Assembly: GCA_948567375.1 (NCBI GenBank) | Contig: OX419759.1 | Location: 44,110,593 to 44,174,592, forward strand | Length of the DNA: 64,000 nt | Reading direction: 5' to 3' | From: Lunularia cruciata | Taxonomy: Eukaryota > Streptophyta > Marchantiopsida > Lunulariales > Lunulariaceae | Notes under the pieces: model-generated | Databases searched by the model: none | The model's input: the letters and a program-made list of their open reading frames with translations, nothing else | Told to the model about the DNA's origin: nothing | Program-made: the position numbers and the translations under genes | In this document: positions 23,879 through 36,887 of the stretch, in pieces | How the letters are laid out: each line of letters starts with the position of its first letter | Numbering within the stretch: position 1 is the first letter of the stretch

Positions 23879-26657
23879 TTACCACGCCAAAAGTGAACCC
23901 ATCATGAGCTTGAGAAGCATACCTCGTTTTGGAGAAGATCGACGAACAGTAGAGCTCTTGGTGGGTCTGTCTCCTGAGGAAATTAGATTGGGATCTCTTT
24001 CTGTCAGAACTCCAGCAGGTCGCAATGCGGAGCTCTCAGGCTCATTAGAAGAAATTTGACAAGTATTGTCTTTGACAGCACTGCCGGGGACTTCCTCTTG
24101 TTTACCAAGAGCAGGAGCAACGCTCCCAGAGACGGATCCATCTAAATGGAATCCGAAACTATCTTCTCCGATAAAGGGTCTGCAAAATGGAAGCACCACA
24201 CTCCATCTCTCAGTACGTGCAGTTTGTGCCAACAGTGATCTGTTACGTTAAAGAGCAACTGAACAACATCGACAGGACATAATAATAATATTGGGAAAAT
24301 GGAGTAACAGGAATCGGACTTTGAAACGTACCTGTTTGTAACATTTTGTATATTGGAGAAATCTACATCTCCATAGCTTTGAGTGTTGGGAACCAGGTCA
24401 TTAAGAGTTATCTCATCTGTTCCCAGCATATCACCAACAAGATCGGGAAAAGAGGCATCATCCAAGCTTGCAAGAATGTCGTCTATCAGATCAAGGTCTG
24501 CTGCAGAGTGTTCCGAGCTTTCACCGACCTGCAGACCTACGGAGGCCCCACAATCGGAGGGTGCTGCGGAAAGCTCTGAAGGAGACCATTGACTAGAAGG
24601 AGAAGCGGGATGTTCACTTGGAGCTGAATCGTTGAAGTGAAGGGGTCGCATTGTTTTCGAAGGAACTTTTTTGAATTGAAACGAATCTCGAGTCCTCTGA
24701 CTATTGCAGCTCTCTGGAGTACACTGGGAGCTAGAATCCATAAGCCCATCCGCAGACCCACCCTCTCCAGGCTGCTGAGAAGAAAGTTCTTCAAGTGCGG
24801 ACTGGGTAGCGCAGGAATCGGAGATCAATGGACGGTTGTTACTTGGTTGAATGGGAGGGCTAGCTTCCAACGGCGGTAAGCGCGTGGAAGCCTGTTGTGG
24901 AGAACCTACGGTAGCAAGGACTCGAGGAGGGGTTTGGGGATCTTGACCATTTCCAGTGTCAGCCGCCCCTATTTCTATAGAATTCAGTTCGGGAGCACTC
25001 GATTGATGTTGCTGATTACTGCCATCTAGTGTTTGAAATGTGGGGAGGGGTGTAGGTTCCCTGGAACATGTCGCTTGAGGCGATGAAGATTTTAGACGAG
25101 TTAAAATCATAGAAGGGGCTAATTGAGCCGATTGCTGGACCTTCGACCCTGAATTAGAGACGCGCGTTTCCTGTGGAAGAATCGGAACAACCGGTCGCAC
25201 CAAATTCAGTGAGTTTTTTCTTACTGTGCCGCACATCCAGAGTGAGGACTCTTGTCCGCCTTGAACAGAGCCTGTAGTTGAACAACATATACAAGAAAAC
25301 GTGTGAATTTCTATGAATTTGACATGTCCGCGAAGCAAAGGACGAAGTAGAGAAAAGATTCAAGGAGACGTGATGAATTAAACGTTCTAGTGATTGAACC
25401 AAAGAATCAAGAGCTGAAAGAGACAATAACCGATCTAATTACCTGACGTTTGACGTGCTTTCTTAGAAGCAGCGATACTTGTCGTTGGGCTGTAGGACCT
25501 AAGAGCTTCCGGTGGGGTGGTTTTGTTCACAACGATTTTTCTCTTGTTTGAAATCGAATTAGAATGTAAAGCCCTCGCAGAACTTTGGGTTCTAACGAGC
25601 TCTTTGTCAACCCCAAGAGGGCTATGATGACCAACTGCGCAGCAAAGGTGACAAATTTAGACCTATCTCTTAGACTCCTCACTAGCAGCTTTGCTTTACA
25701 GTTTGGGATTTAAGTGGACTGTTGCTGAAAGTGGACTCGAAGTAAAATCATGAGTAGATTGGATGGATGGACGAAGAGAGCCAAGAATAATTTCGTACAG
25801 CTTAGCAAGTAAAGCTTATTCTAGAAGTATCATTGGAGGAAAATAGTACTGACCTTGATACATGGTGGCTGACTGTGTCGGGGTACTTGACATCGAAGGT
25901 AGAGCAGGAGAATCGTGTGGGATGTGTCCGGTCTGATATACTGCAAGGGATTCGTGCACTCCCTGAACAAACGAGTTCATCCTGGTTCTTTCCTGGTGAA
26001 TAATCATCTGTGTTTCCTTTAAACATTGCTCCAGTCTGGACTTGTCGTCAAACAGCCCTTGCTGCTTTTCCCTCAAGGTCACGAAATCATTCAAAATGGT
26101 AGTCAAACTTCTCACTGCCGGAGGTGACTGCAGAACAATAGCACAAGATCAGCTTATTGTCTGAAACACCGTTCTCGAAAAAAAAAAACTTAAAAGCAGA
26201 ACATGCAATGGCTACTAGATTCAGTGCACGTAGAGGACGTTAATGCATGAGGATAAAGATTCAGGCGTTTGAAGGTAGGCCTGTCCACAAAATGTCCAAG
26301 AATTTTGACAGTTATTTAGTTTCGACACCCATCAAAATGCTAGAGCTCATAATAGACAGTTAATTTCTAGGCCTTAATGAATTAAACGGTGTTGAGTTAT
26401 CCTGGGTCCTAAGGTCTGTCCTACGAATATTTCTAGAAGACAGATACTAGAACAAAGGAGAGATCCTAATGTGATGAAGGGAGACTCACAGTTTTCAAAG
26501 ATGCCAAGATCGGGGCTGCCTCGCACCGGAACTCTGCCAGTGTCTTCGAGAACTGTTTCTCGGTCAAGTAGCTTTGAACAACATATGCCGCTTCGACATC
26601 TGAAACCTTCTTTGTTGGACTTGGCTCTTTCCGGGACCGATTATGTTGTTTAGCCAT
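23879..26657 (-). CDS. LisH-domain protein of unknown function, five exons
   Basis: Joining exons 26657-26490, 26127-25854, 25634-25443, 25271-24332 and 24179-23879 gives one open frame of 624 residues. All four introns (362, 219, 171 and 152 bp) have good GT donors (GTGAGT, GTCAGT, GTAATT, GTACGT) and CAG acceptors, and phases agree at every junction. ATG context is GCCATGG. Residues about 17-50 form a LisH dimerisation motif (VSDVEAAYVVQSYLTEKQF). Residues 65-115 look like a coiled coil. 148-211 is basic (NKRKIVVNK). 212-460 is Ser/Pro/Gln-rich and probably disordered. 470-495 is an acidic hydrophobic patch (LDLIDDILASLDDASFPDLV). This suggests a nuclear or scaffold protein that dimerises, but function is not known. 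The end of exon 5 could instead splice at a GTATGC near 23920. Confidence 0.82.
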
Positions 26658-28341
26658 GGCCTCGTCGTATTCCGTACACGAATAAGATTTACTCGAGAAG
26701 TTAAGATACTGGCCAATTTGAACCCTTGAATTGGTGAATTGAAACTACAAGGTTTACAGCCCAAGCTCATAAGCTGCGGCGGATGAAGATCCAAGAGAGA
26801 AACGGCCGAGAAAGTTCAAAACTGTTCAAATATGCTCGTCAAACTCGGGAGAGGAAACCCAAGTCCATTACCGCCCCCAAGAACCCTGAAATCGAGAGAG
26901 ATTTGACGCGCTCAGACATATGATCACGGGCCCCCGATGCAGGATGCCGAACCAATAATAAAGATTGGGCTTTCAATGTAACACTAAAGACAGATTCCAC
27001 ATACAGGTTCTCGACTCGAGCCGCTACAACAGCTGTGGGGTTACTTCAGTCTGAACGATATCACGAGAAACCAGGATTTCGGCGGAAATTCGCATCCAGT
27101 TTGTTTCCCGTGCTGAATAGCCAGAACCGTGTCCAATTGAAACGAAACTCAGTTGAAGGTAACTTCTAAGCCCCTTGTATATGCGAACTAGTCCTCAGCC
27201 CCTCGGGGAAACCAAATTTAAGAGAAACGTGAAATAACTGCAGAAAATTCAATTTGTGAAGAACCGTACGCAACGTCCGTAAAGCTGTTTGGATCGTCTC
27301 AGTGCGCGGCGAACATATCGAGAGCGCTCAGCGTTTTCAGACAGCTGGAGAGATGACAAGTATAGAACAACCACAAGGCACACGATTGTATCAATTGAGA
27401 GCCAAAGAACCAAGGACAGCCGATACGTCTCTGAAGCGGATGCCGAAGACCAGAGCTGACGAACGAGAAACTCAATTACAGACAAGATGCAGAAAATGAC
27501 TGCTGTATTGAGCAGCGAGGAATAGAACTCGACGCGAGAAAGTAGAGATGGAAAGAGTGGACGTGGAGACATAATCGGACGAAATAGAAAGGAGATGAAT
27601 GAAAGCGGGAGAATGATTCCTGAGAGGAATGCTGGGGAGGGAGATGTCGCGACAACAGGACTGATTGCTGAATGTGGAGAACTTTTGAACTGTCCGGTAG
27701 AACAAGCACAATGAATGCACGTGATCTGAAGTAGAGAGTAAGGTAGAGAGGATAAGCGATACGAATCAAATGATCGCAAGGTTTGAATACAGGGCGGGAG
27801 CTGGAATTGAGGCAAAAAAGTTCGTGGGAAAAGGATTCCCTCCATTTCTGTCATTTTGGCGCATATTTGGAAGACCTTCACTCAAAAACGTCAATTTCAC
27901 ACCGACGGATTTAGAGAACAAGAAGCACGCCAGACCCAGTAACCCCCTCTTCTCTGGACTTTAATTCCTACGCGGGGAAAATTCCTAATCAGGTTGCCGC
28001 GCATGAAGCGCGCACTACAAACTCCAGTTCGCGGTAAACTAATTTCCCGGGACTTTTCACAAGAACAGGCACAGTCAACTTGCGATGGAGACATCAACGA
28101 CTTGTGTTGCCCCGATGATAGGACCTCTGACCTCTCATAAGTCGCTGATAACGGAAGCCCTACTTGATACGGACTCTATGTCCAGGCTCTGTCTACTTCA
28201 ACCTGTCCTCGTGTACTGTTGACGTGGTTGTACAATAACACTACCGGTCAGGCACCTCTACGCCGGCGGTTACTACCGGTACCGGGTTATCGGAGCGAAC
28301 CTAATGAGGGATTGTGCTTTGAGTTAGGGGCTACTTTTTTT
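26658..28341. other. Upstream region of the LisH gene, one weak open frame
   Basis: This should hold the promoter and 5' leader of the minus-strand LisH gene. A minus-strand frame at 27249-27881 (210 codons) includes two hydrophobic stretches (near LLNTAVIFCILSVIEFLV and LVLWLSIDTIVCLVVVLYL) and a basic C-terminus, so it could encode a small membrane protein. I recognise no family, and serine/leucine-rich translation of C/T-rich DNA could also produce it. No other gene seen. Confidence 0.35.
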
Positions 28342-28405
28342 GTCTCTCCCTTGTACGGCTTGATGGGGTCTTCCCATCCTTCGTTTGTCCTACGCGGTCG
28401 CCTTT
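28342..28405. repeat. 64-bp repeat, copy 2
   Basis: Same orientation as copy 1 at 21468-21531, one mismatch (T versus G). The two copies lie at either side of the tRNA-distal part of the gene island, 6.8 kb apart. Weaker similarity may extend upstream (GCGAACC and GGGGCT blocks near 28293-28331 and 21408-21448). Confidence 0.9.
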
Positions 28406-28451
28406 CACTGTTTGAGTTAGCATTAGAAAAAAAGTCGATCACATAGAACAC

Positions 28452-28478
28452 ATGAAGGATGGGAAGGACCCATCAAGC
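28452..28478. repeat. Inverted third copy of the 64-bp repeat core
   Basis: The complement of this 27-bp stretch matches the core of copy 2 (GCTTGATGGG ... TTCCCATCCTTC) at 24 of 27 positions. With copy 2 it forms an inverted pair about 46 bp apart, which could fold into a hairpin or represent terminal inverted repeats of a small element. Confidence 0.7.
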
Positions 28479-29149
28479 ATTAGAGTGTTTTCACATTTAT
28501 TGTTCAGAATAGTTACCAGAAAGACAATAACAACTAATATGGACACGTTGTAACATCAATTTGCAGTTGTCGATAACATCAACTTAGAGAAAAACGTAAA
28601 CCCTTCATTTGTATGAAAAAATAACATTGACCTGATTTTATAAAAATTCAAGAATATGGGCCACAAATAATTAACAACGAATAAACAAATTTTAATTGTC
28701 AAAAATTTATGAATCGCTACTGGGCAAGCGTTTACCACCCATAGAAATTTATTGATCCCCTCATCAAGATAAGTAGTTGAAAAAAAGAAGCGTCCATAAC
28801 TTTATTTAAGGAAGTTCTACCAATCGAGGGTCCATAACTATATTCATTGTTCCTGCATTAAGAACTTTAAAAAATTACAATAATGGGTCACGTATAATGT
28901 TTATGGTTCGGTCTCCATAATATCCCATTAAATTTGGTATGAGGAACCCTCCGCAACAAATTGCTCGAATTCACTACTTCCAGTAACTCGCTAATTAAAA
29001 ACCTTATTGGGATATAGTCTTTTACACATCTATAAGGCTAGGGGGGAGCATTTATAATTAAACCGTGCCATGAATTACCTCGCTAATTAAAACCCTTAAT
29101 AGGATACACTTCTCTACATGGGGTAGAGGGAGGATTTATAACCACATAT
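28479..29149. other. AT-rich DNA, nothing recognised
   Basis: No domain-bearing reading frame. A short phrase (CTCGCTAATTAAAA with CCTTA and ATAGGATA-like followers) occurs twice near 28988 and 29078, suggesting a small local duplication. Confidence 0.5.
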
Positions 29150-29762
29150 TGTATAACGATTATATAATATTAGTAATTCGATATATTATATAGAGATGAA
29201 AATTATTTTAATAATATTTAGAAAAATATTATATATGATGGATTAAATAGGTCAAATAGAAATGTTAGCAAAATAATATTTTCATTATTAGAACAAGAAT
29301 CAAAAATATCATAAAAATTCATAGCTAATTTTGGATGCCAAATAAATGAATTATGTTTTGAAAATAAAAAATCCTCCACTTTCAAGAAAAATGGCTTGGT
29401 TTCTCTCCTATGGTTAGTCTCATTGAGAGCTTTCCAACAAGACCTCACCCATGCAATTCTGAACTTCCTATATGAAATTTTTTTATTTAATTCATTATGG
29501 TCAAACTTGTTTGATCAACCAATAGAACAAAGATATTCATATCACCCATCCATGTAACTAATCTAAAGGTGGAGCTCATTGACTTATCATCAATCCATGT
29601 ATTTGATCCATAGGTGTAGTTTCTTTTGAGAGATTCTTTTTACTATATAATAAAGATAAGGTGATCTTTGGGAGATCTTAGTATTGAATCTCTCTTTGTA
29701 TTTTCTTTCTTGTGTTTCTCTTGGTGTTTCTCTTGGTGTTCTCTTGCACTCGGAATATTACA
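29150..29762 (+). repeat. Diverged family-D LTR, about 613 bp
   Basis: Begins TGTATAACG and ends GGAATATTACA. It aligns along its length with the 3' LTR of element F (54926-55501): shared blocks include CTCACCCATGCAATT, GATCAACCAATAGA-like, TATATAATAAAGA (the TATA region) and the C/T-rich end. It is much more AT-rich and diverged than the other copies, so it is an old solo LTR. No target-site duplication was recognised. Confidence 0.7.
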
Positions 29763-32700
29763 AATTATTGTTGTAATACCAACTATCGAAGCATCCTTTG
29801 TAGTTGAAGGAGTTACCACAACTTCCATTGAAATTAGAGTTTGTGGGTGCAAGCATATTGTTAGCCTTGCCGGTTCTTTTCCTTTTCATGCTTTCTCATG
29901 ATTTGATGTTGTATTTAATATATTGTCTTTATTGAACAATGAGAAGAAAACCATCTTATAAGTCAAGAGGATAGCTCCACTTGTAGATGAGGTAAGTAAA
30001 CTCCCTGTACTTTTTGAAATTGAACCCCATTGCAATTCTCATATGGTACCCATATTATGATTTGATCTAATTGTTTACTTTCGTCAATCTTTTTTTTATC
30101 AAGTTAGGATTTTTATGTTCTATGCTTAGAGTAAATATATTACATTAACACAAATGTTATGTCTCATCCATCACCATGTATATTAGCTTATCTTTTGCAA
30201 TTTGATCAAATATCTAAAAACAAAAAAATGAATCAAATGTTTATGGAGAAAGTATATGCACCCAACTAACTTACTATGGAGAAAATATAGAGCTTTGAAG
30301 TAATTTCAAAATTTATAAAAGCCTTTCTTTTCATAATACATAAATAGTTGAAAATTACATACTAGATGAATAAATATTGAGCTAAGTTTTATTCTGTTCT
30401 TTGACAAATACAGATAATTGTATATTGATATATTCAGTGATCTGGAATAATTTACTGCAAATTTTATTCCTAAATTGCAAAGTACAAAAATAAAACTACT
30501 GCAAAATTTATTCCTAAATTTATAAAGAATTATCACCTCAATTTGTTCATAGGAATTTCACACTTCAAATTTATATATTTGGTTCTAATAAATGGGTGAG
30601 ATATTTTAATATTTTTGATTTAGTATACCTACATTATTAAAATAATATTGGGCAGTAATTTGGAACCATAATTATGTTGCACATTAACATATATTTACCT
30701 ACTTCTTTACCTATACATGTATAAATATAATAAAAAAGTTCTTCCAATAATTTTGATATTAGTGTTTTAATTTATTGATGTTATTCCTCACTCATAAAAA
30801 TATTACTAACTGGATATATAGTGAATTTCATATTTTATAATATTAGATGATAGAAAGTAAGCTCTAGAATTTATGAATTCAATAGAGTGATTTATTAGAT
30901 TGATTTGAGTACTTTTTTAATTATCTTTAGATGTTTTGATATTATCTGTAATAAATCAATTTAGTACTACTTAAGTAACAATAATGATAATTAATAGTTA
31001 AATCTTAATTTATGTATTAAATATAAAAATATTTGTTCTTGTATAATTTGAGTTTATTTTCATAATTAAATATTAAAAAAATTAATCTTAATTTGTATTT
31101 ATTACTTAAATGTATAAAATAAAATTCCTTGTATTGATAAAGTTTGTTTATATTACAATTTTAATACATACAAAGTATACAAATTAAATAATTATATGTG
31201 TTTAAATTCTATTTCACTTTATTATTTATGATTTTATAATTTGTGTAATCCAAACTTAATGTACTTGAAGGAAGAAATGAATATCTTAAGGATATCTTAG
31301 TACACTATGTATGAAAAGTAGGTATAATATAATCATCTCACCGAAATGGCAAAGGAGATCATAAAACTTGATGTTATTAGTTGCTATCTTTTTATCTTTT
31401 ATAGGAATTGAGTAATGAACCAAACTAGCAAGATACATTTGAAGTCTTTGATACCCAAATTCAATATACTAGACTATAGACTATACTAGTTTTGCTATTT
31501 TAGATCTTTATTATGTACACTATGTTATTTTTGAAAAGGCACTTAAAACTATCAAATATATTGTATCTAGTCCATAAGTGGTACTGTCAAAATAACCAAG
31601 AGGAACAAATCAACCTTCCAACAATTGCTGATTTGACCCTTCAGATTTATTATCACCTCCTTTAATAATGCAGAAATAGATCTCTTGAACTAGGAAAAAA
31701 TGTCCTTAGAGTGTAGTGTTCTTGATTAATTAGAAGGGAAGCACAAAAGACACAGAGAGAGAGAGAGAGATATATATATATATATAATTCATTAAAATAA
31801 AGAATTAATTATATGATATAAAATTGAACTAGGTTTTGCTCAAACTTCAAGAAGATTATTAGTATTATTGTATATGATTGAGGGTTGATATAGGTTAATC
31901 CCACATGCAAATTACAAATTTTATCCACTTCAAAGATATAAGGATCATATGAAAGCTATTCATCTTAAGCTTCAAAGTCACATTAGAAGTTAGAAGCAAT
32001 TTATAGTTTATTTTGATACTACATTCAATTAAGAATAGTGTTTTCTATTGTCTAAACTTTGATAATTGTTTATAACTATTAGATTATTTATTATAATGCA
32101 TACTAAATCCATGTAATTATTTGTTTGTATAGTTTGCTAGAATCATCTAAAGTTATTATGCAATTGCATTTTGGGGAGAACAAGCTAGCTTTGGGTTTGG
32201 GTGGCATTTAACCCCTAACTACAACTCATCCACTAATTTTTCAACATCAGTTGGTTGGGACCTCCACTTAGTTTCACCCAAGCTTCATAGTTGTCATTGA
32301 TAGATCACTTATGTTTGGGTCCACAAGCATTGATAATCGCACCAAGAAGCCTTGTGCTTGTTATGGCTCCAAAAGGTTCCCTTAGACAAGCCATTGTCTA
32401 TAAGTTACCATCTCATTCTTCAACCAGCATGCGGTCAAAGATTCAATTCTCCTCCCACTACATGGGAACTTACAATTTCATGTTCTATTCCACTCCTTGA
32501 TAGGGTTATTTTCACCATTCCCTCATAGTACTTAGTAACTTTACTTATTTTGAAAATTAGTATCTCTTATGTGTAAGAATTTCACAAGTGCATAAAGAAA
32601 GGATTATGAAGTACTGACTGTGGCACACACAGTTTCTCAATGTGCAAGTTGATTCTACTTTTCTAAATTTTGTAACAATAAAGAGACTAACCATGCTCAT

Positions 32701-33779
32701 GCAAGGAAAACTCTAAGTTGTGTATTCTATGGAGTCATTCTTGTATGCACTAAGGTATAAAGGAGATTGCCCCAAAGGATGGTACAATATGAAGGAATGG
32801 GTATGGAGTCAAGTTTGAAGAAGGAAAAAAGTCAAAGAAGACAAGTACAAAGTCCTTTGGATCCAAAGATTGTACATCAATTTGAATGCATTGCCAGTAC
32901 ATTAGTAACCACATTGCAAAAAAAGAGTTAGCTCCAGAGAAGAAAGAAGCAAACTTCTTTCTTCTTTCCCGCTTTATTCGCATTGCAAATGAAGCTTTGA
33001 TTCTCAAAAGATTTAATAACGATGCATATTTTGGCAGTCATTCCACGTGGTTTTTTAGTTTTTCATTATGCCATTACCTAATAATGGCATAATCCTGATG
33101 GTTTTTATGGGCTTCTGGTGCTTTCATCGTTCCACCTTTACCCATCATTCGCTATGCTGGGGTAAAGTTGAGCGTGTTCGGGTATCGTGCGTGGAAATTG
33201 TAAAGTTCTTTGGAACCTTTGGCACTTCTTTTGTAAAGAAGTCTCCGTCGGACCTAAGGGGGACTTGACCAGTGGGAGAGGCCCAGGGACTTTTTTTGTA
33301 ATTTTCTGCCCATAGAGCAAATACTTCACGGTCTTTGGTCCAAAGGCCCGAGAGGTCGGAAATGCCTTTACCATTTCCGCACACAAACCCTAACGGGGAG
33401 AACTCAAGCCCACAGGCTCATGTATTTTTGAAAGGAAGAGTTTTTGCTTGCTTATTGTTCTTATTCTTCCATTCACCAAATTGACTAATCTTTCTATAGC
33501 CGATCTATTATGCAATTTACAACAAAAGCTGCTGAAGTTATCTCCAATCTGATGGACCAAATAAAGATTATTTTTTAAGCCTGGGTGCCCCCTAATTTTT
33601 GTTTGAAAAAGTATAGGGTTTGTACTTCTTTTGTATGCATTGTTACTTCACAACTTATATATCCAGCCTTTTCAATGGAAAAACCTCCATCCCAGCTAAC
33701 CCATTTTTAAATTGATCCTCATCATTTTTCACATAAATAAGGAACTACCGTTGAAGACCATTGATGTCTACCAAAGAGA
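29763..33779. other. AT-rich region without recognised genes
   Basis: 29.8-32.2 kb is strongly AT-rich with stops in all frames. 32.2-32.75 kb and 33.1-33.45 kb are less AT-rich and may be pieces of other LTRs: the stretch around 32540-32620 resembles the TATA-proximal part of the LTR near 44070-44120 (TTTCACAAGT, then ATAAA). Short open frames at 33138-33386 show no known domain. Confidence 0.4.
31755..31786. repeat. (GA)n(TA)n microsatellite
   Basis: About eight GA units run directly into about eight to nine TA units. Confidence 0.9.
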
Positions 33780-36445
33780 CTTCATGTGTAGAGAATGACT
33801 TCTCATTCACTAAGGACTGGTGACCAAAAAACCCTAGCTATAGAACCAAGTCTACTTGAGGAATTTCACTTCTTGCCAATAGTTTGTAGCCTCAAACCTA
33901 AAGAGCAACTAGATCTTCATATTTCAATTCTTTGTAGACTTCTATTGTCTTTATCTCAACTCTCTCTCTTGTGTGTGCTATGAGTTTCTTGAAAAGTGGC
34001 ACCACCACAACCCATCTAGTCTCCTTGCTCAAAACTCTCCACTCTTCTTATTTTGAGCAAAGTTGAGGGTCCACTCACGTCTCTCTTGATCTCAATGAAG
34101 ATAGTGTACTCTTGCTACTTGAATACCAATCCTATCAAGGTCAGTACCTCTGTCTTGGATGACACTTTCTCCAAATTTTTATCTTCTTTCTAAATTCTAC
34201 CTTTGCTTAAAGACCTTCCTTGTCATGATAGGAACCCACATATTCCACCTTGAGCACCTCTTCATCATGGAGGATTCCTTCCTCCTTCAACTCCAATTTT
34301 CCTATGGGTAGGAACAAAGGGGATTTTGTCATCCCTAAACCCTATACCATACTTTTCTCTAGGCTAGACGGCTTGGCTTCTTGATCATAGTATCTAAGTG
34401 CCAGTGTTCATTCTTCCTTCAATAAGTTGTTTGTTTGTGGAGGGGTTTGTGCTAAGGTGCACTGTACTTCTCCACCCTCTTGATCTTTGGCCACATCCTT
34501 GTATGACAAGATTACAATTCTTGTGAAGGATTGCTCATTGGTTGTTGGAGTAGGATCCTGCTATAGCCCCCTGCCACCTTCTTCCTGGAATTTTTCTTCT
34601 TCTTCATCTTCCTCTTCTTGCTCCACAAGGATCCTCCTCATCCTCTTTGTAGCCTTTGCCTTCAACCTAGAAGGAGTTGTGGGTTGTTTAAAAAGTATTG
34701 GCTCCATGGCTATCTCCTCCTACCTCTACTTCTGAAAGCCCAAGGTGTTGTAGGCTTCTTTCACCTCCACATACTTCCCTATGCAACCAAATTCCTTATC
34801 CACCTCCAAGTACTTTTGTACCATGAGCGCTCTTTCCTTAGGCTTGTTGAAATATCTCACAAAGAAGAAGTGGTTAGGGTATTTCTTCTTCTCTTCCAAG
34901 GCTAGCAAATCCATCTCCAAGTAGAAATGGATGACAAAGGGAGATACCAAAGTTACTCCTCCTTTATTTTCATAGTTCTTGCAAGCTCTCTTGTTCTTGC
35001 CCAAAACACTGCACATTTTATAGGTTTCACTTGGTATAAATACTTAAAGAAAATTGACTGGCTATTGTTCAATTAAGTTATTTGTTTGGATTTCAACAAC
35101 TTCATTATTGAGTAGATTAGGATCCTCCTTGTAAGATATTTAATATCAAGAATAGAAAAACCATTTTTGCCCTTCTTATCTATAAAGTGACCTTAAACTT
35201 GGTCTCAATGGTCAAGTTGGGCCAAGACGATACACTATCCAAAATTATGCCATTTGGGGAGAATTGTTATGCCCTAACACTCTTGGATAATGCTCCTTGG
35301 TCCAAGCAAAGAGGTTTCTTCTCAAATTCACTAGCCCTAGATCCTTGTTATCTTCAATTTCATGCAATATTGCATGATTGCTCAATTCCCAATTTGATCA
35401 TAACAATTTGAGCATCTTGCTGCAAGCTAGTTGTTGTTTATAGTATAGTCCCACTTGACTAATCCTTGGGATTTGATGATTGATTTTGGTACCCTCCTTG
35501 TCCTCCTTGGCACATTTGGGTAACTACTTCCTATCTCTTTTTTCCTCTCATCATTCCCTCTTTTCTTTCTCACTTCTAAATTCTACTCACACATATACAC
35601 TCTCTCAAAGTTTGAAGGGTTAAGTAAAAATTCTTGCTAAGGGTGAAGGAATTGCAACTAGTTTCACTTAGATTGATTCTACAAAAAGTGAAAAGGATCC
35701 AAGCTCTAGGTGGATATTTAAGGTGTTGGTCTAGCCACTATGAGCTTTTGATAAGTGTGCCCCACTATGACATCTAACCTCCAAATTGTAGGATTTCTAA
35801 ATACAAGTGAGGGACTCTTCTTTCCTCCCCTCATTGGCATCATGCAATCTCTTACTTGTGGTAGCTTGAAGATAATTCTTCCGTCTTTTGGGCATGAAAT
35901 TCTAACTCTCTTAGGATTCTTGAACATCAAACTCTCAACTAGCTTTGTAATAGGGACTATTGCGGATTGACTACTTAGTAGCTTTGGATACTTGCATGAC
36001 ATTCCAAAAGTCCATCAACAACGTCTCAATTTTATAGTTCTTTGCTGCATGATCATTCTTCAAGCACTTGTCACTTGATAATTACCCATTTTTCATGTGC
36101 TCCTCTTGTCACTATCAATTTTATCCCGCTCATGCCTTAGTTTTTTTCTTGATTGTATGTTCTTGGCTGGCAAACCCAAAGAAAATTTGTTATATTATCT
36201 TTGCATCAAGTCGATCACCTTGAGGTGGAGTTTTCTTACTTTGGGTTTCTCTAGTAACAAGTCTGATCCAAGTTCTTCATTTCCTGACATGAAGTAAATT
36301 ACTTCAGGTTTAACCAAAAGACAAGATTCTTCTTCTTTTGTTGCCATTCGGGTTCAATCCAACTTTGACTGTACACTTCTTCTTCAAAATATAACAAAAC
36401 CAACACATGTGGGTACCACATTATTCAAGAAGTGTAATGCTCAAT
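33780..36445 (-). pseudogene. Element C charged region
   Basis: Minus-strand pieces at 35718-36002 and 34726-35016 are Lys/Glu-rich without a known domain. The first contains FRNPTIWRLDV, also found in element B near 7911. A proline- and glutamate-rich stretch lies near 34570-34640. Directly beyond the inserted LTR the complement reads SD-stop-ALHFLNNV, which looks like the second catalytic region of integrase (SDQGxHF), so integrase may run directly into this region through an old deletion. Confidence 0.5.
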
Positions 36446-36454
36446 CACTCATGA

Positions 36455-36887
36455 TATAACAATATGGAGTTTGGCGATGTAGTTAGTAAGGCTAATGAAG
36501 TAGAGAATAAGCCAAATTAGCCCAAAATATTCCAGAAGCATCTAAGAAGCTTCTTGAGAAGCTTCCAAACTAGCTTAACTTGCACTTGCAGGTAGCTTCT
36601 AGAAGCTTCTAAGTAGTTTAGCTTGCATGCCAAGTAGGCGGTTTCTAGAAGGAAGCTTTTCAAGAAGGAAACTGGGAAGCTTCTCAAGAAGCTTCATAGT
36701 TAACTTGGCTTGCACTCTAAGAAAGAGGCTCAAGGAAGCTTCTTGAGAAACTTCTCAAGTGCCCTGTATGCTACCTATAAATACCAAAGCCAAAGCTCAT
36801 GCTAGGCATTTAGAGTTTTCCCACATTCAAGTGTTCCAATGTGAGTTTCCATTCTCCCATTTTGCTCCTTGGGCTTGGTCTTTTACA
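36455..36887 (+). repeat. Solo LTR of the element A family, 433 bp, with perfect TSD
   Basis: Matches the 3' LTR of element A over its whole length, with an extra internal stretch of GAAGCTTC-type repeats. The first bases are TATAAC where A has TGTAAC, a G-to-A change in the terminal TG. It ends TTTTACA. The flanks CATGA (36450-36454) and CATGA (36888-36892) are identical 5-bp target duplications. It is inserted into the integrase of minus-strand element C, in the opposite orientation. Confidence 0.92.
36545..36783 (+). promoter_or_regulatory. Heat-shock-element cluster and TATA box in the solo LTR
   Basis: A perfect three-unit heat-shock element TTCnnGAAnnTTC lies at 36597-36609. Further GAAGCTTC palindromes occur at about 36545-36564, 36640-36670 and 36676-36695, and near 36735-36755. 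TATAAATA follows at 36776-36783. The cluster is denser than in the other LTR copy. Confidence 0.55.

Noticed and set aside
27249..27881. 210-codon minus-strand frame with two hydrophobic stretches as a membrane protein gene
   Set aside because: It could be real, but the C/T-rich DNA alone would give Ser/Leu-rich translation and I recognise no family. Mentioned only as a weak frame.
33138..33386. Overlapping 79-82-codon minus-strand frames as a gene
   Set aside because: Two frames of the same DNA are open, neither has a domain, and the region looks like an LTR piece.
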